Shown here: one piece after another, positions 15,102 to 15,555 of the stretch
Layout: each line of letters starts with the position of its first letter
Numbering within the stretch: position 1 is the first letter of the stretch
Assembly (NCBI GenBank): GCA_028694115.1
Contig: JAQUUB010000105.1
Location: forward strand, 1 to 15,555
DNA length: 15,555 bases
From: Lachnospiraceae bacterium
GTDB taxonomy: Bacteria > Bacillota_A > Clostridia > Lachnospirales > Lachnospiraceae
Direction of reading: 5' to 3'
Translations under genes and position numbers: made by a program
The notes under the pieces: model-generated
Databases searched by the model: none
Seen by the model: only the letters and a program-made list of their open reading frames with translations
Told to the model about the DNA's origin: nothing

Positions 15102-15555
15102 ATGCGTAAAATTATTACATTGATCCTATGCTTTTTCGTTTTTTCGGGCATTTTATTTGCCCAAAGCATGAGCGATGAACAGGTGATCCAGTATGTAAAA
15201 CAGGCTCAAATGGCTGGAAAGAGTCAGAATCAGATGGCCATAGAACTTCGAACCAAAGGGGTTACTCCTCAGCAAGTGGAGCGTATCAAAAAGAAATATG
15301 AAGCTGCACAAGCTGGCACGAACGACAGAGAGTCGGCTGCTTCAATCTCCCGAAGTCGTACAAAGGACAATACAGGGGTGCTAAATCCTCGTATCTCAAA
15401 CGAAGAGGAGGAGGATGAAGAGAATGTGGATGATATTGCCTCTTTCTTTAACTACAAGGATTCGGGTCCTAAGATTTTTGGTCGGGATGTATTTACCAAT
15501 AAGAATCTGACCTTCGAACCCAATATCAATATTGCGACTCCTTCCAATTACATGT
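15102..15555 (+). CDS. Polysaccharide export protein, SLBB/Wza-like, 3'-truncated by the window
   Basis: The ATG at 15102 opens a frame that runs off the right edge with 151 codons visible. Residues 1-21 (MRKIITLILCFFVFSGILFAQ) are a clear secretion signal. Then comes a helical segment of about 50 residues (SMSDEQVIQYVKQAQMAGKS, TKGVTPQQVERIKKKYE), an acidic linker EEEEDEENVDD, and FGRDVFTNKNLTFEPNINIA. This order is what I know from the long Bacteroidales SLBB/polysaccharide-export outer membrane proteins, in which the Wza-type Poly_export domain follows directly. The complete protein would probably be around 800 residues. It should form or feed the outer-membrane channel for the polymer made by the upstream operon. 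GC (about 42% on one hand-counted line) is higher than the glycosyltransferase block, consistent with a conserved flank. Confidence 0.8.
   Translation, partial: MRKIITLILCFFVFSGILFAQSMSDEQVIQYVKQAQMAGKSQNQMAIELRTKGVTPQQVERIKKKYEAAQAGTNDRESAASISRSRTKDNTGVLNPRISNEEEEDEENVDDIASFFNYKDSGPKIFGRDVFTNKNLTFEPNINIATPSNYM

Overview
The window is most of a surface-polysaccharide (capsule or O-antigen type) biosynthesis locus. The likely source is a member of the Bacteroidales (Bacteroides/Prevotella-like). The reasons are the style of the export protein that begins at the 3' end, start codons that generally lack a Shine-Dalgarno sequence, moderate to low GC, and the tight one-strand layout. Genus cannot be fixed from this sequence alone. 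All genes lie on the + strand, and from the left edge to about 14.9 kb they overlap or are separated by at most about 40 nt, so they read as one long operon.

Region 1 (1-7359) makes an activated nonulosonic acid, most likely a legionaminic acid (Leg) derivative. It holds the C-terminal part of a LegC-type aminotransferase, a NeuD/LegH-like acyltransferase, the synthase LegI (NeuB family), the hydrolysing 2-epimerase LegG (NeuC family), the CMP-transferase LegF (NeuA family) and a PtmE-like CBS-nucleotidyltransferase. Set between the aminotransferase and the acyltransferase is a three-gene acyl-activation cassette: an acyl carrier protein, a short ANL-superfamily (AMP-forming) ligase and a short-chain dehydrogenase/reductase. 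My inference is that this sugar carries an N- or O-acyl group other than plain acetyl, built on the carrier protein. The dehydratase LegB and the N-terminus of LegC must lie upstream of the window.

Region 2 (7402-13776) is very AT-rich and holds the assembly genes: a Wzx-type flippase, a 504-residue GT-B-like protein of uncertain family with a Cys cluster, an EpsG/Wzy-type polymerase and two GT4-like glycosyltransferases. Region 3 (13769-14902) is a close WecE/RffA homologue, expected to make a 4-amino-4,6-dideoxy-hexose nucleotide. No matching N-acetyltransferase is seen, which raises the possibility of a free amine next to the acidic Leg, giving a zwitterionic polymer.

The operon ends in a perfect 34-bp palindrome that overlaps the last stop codon. 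The 199-nt gap after it is not empty. In one frame it reads like the C-terminal tail of a Bacteroidales NAD-dependent epimerase, apparently a gene remnant left when the variable locus was exchanged. The window ends inside a gene for a secreted SLBB/Wza-like polysaccharide export protein, whose higher GC resembles the 5' cassette and not the glycosyltransferase block.
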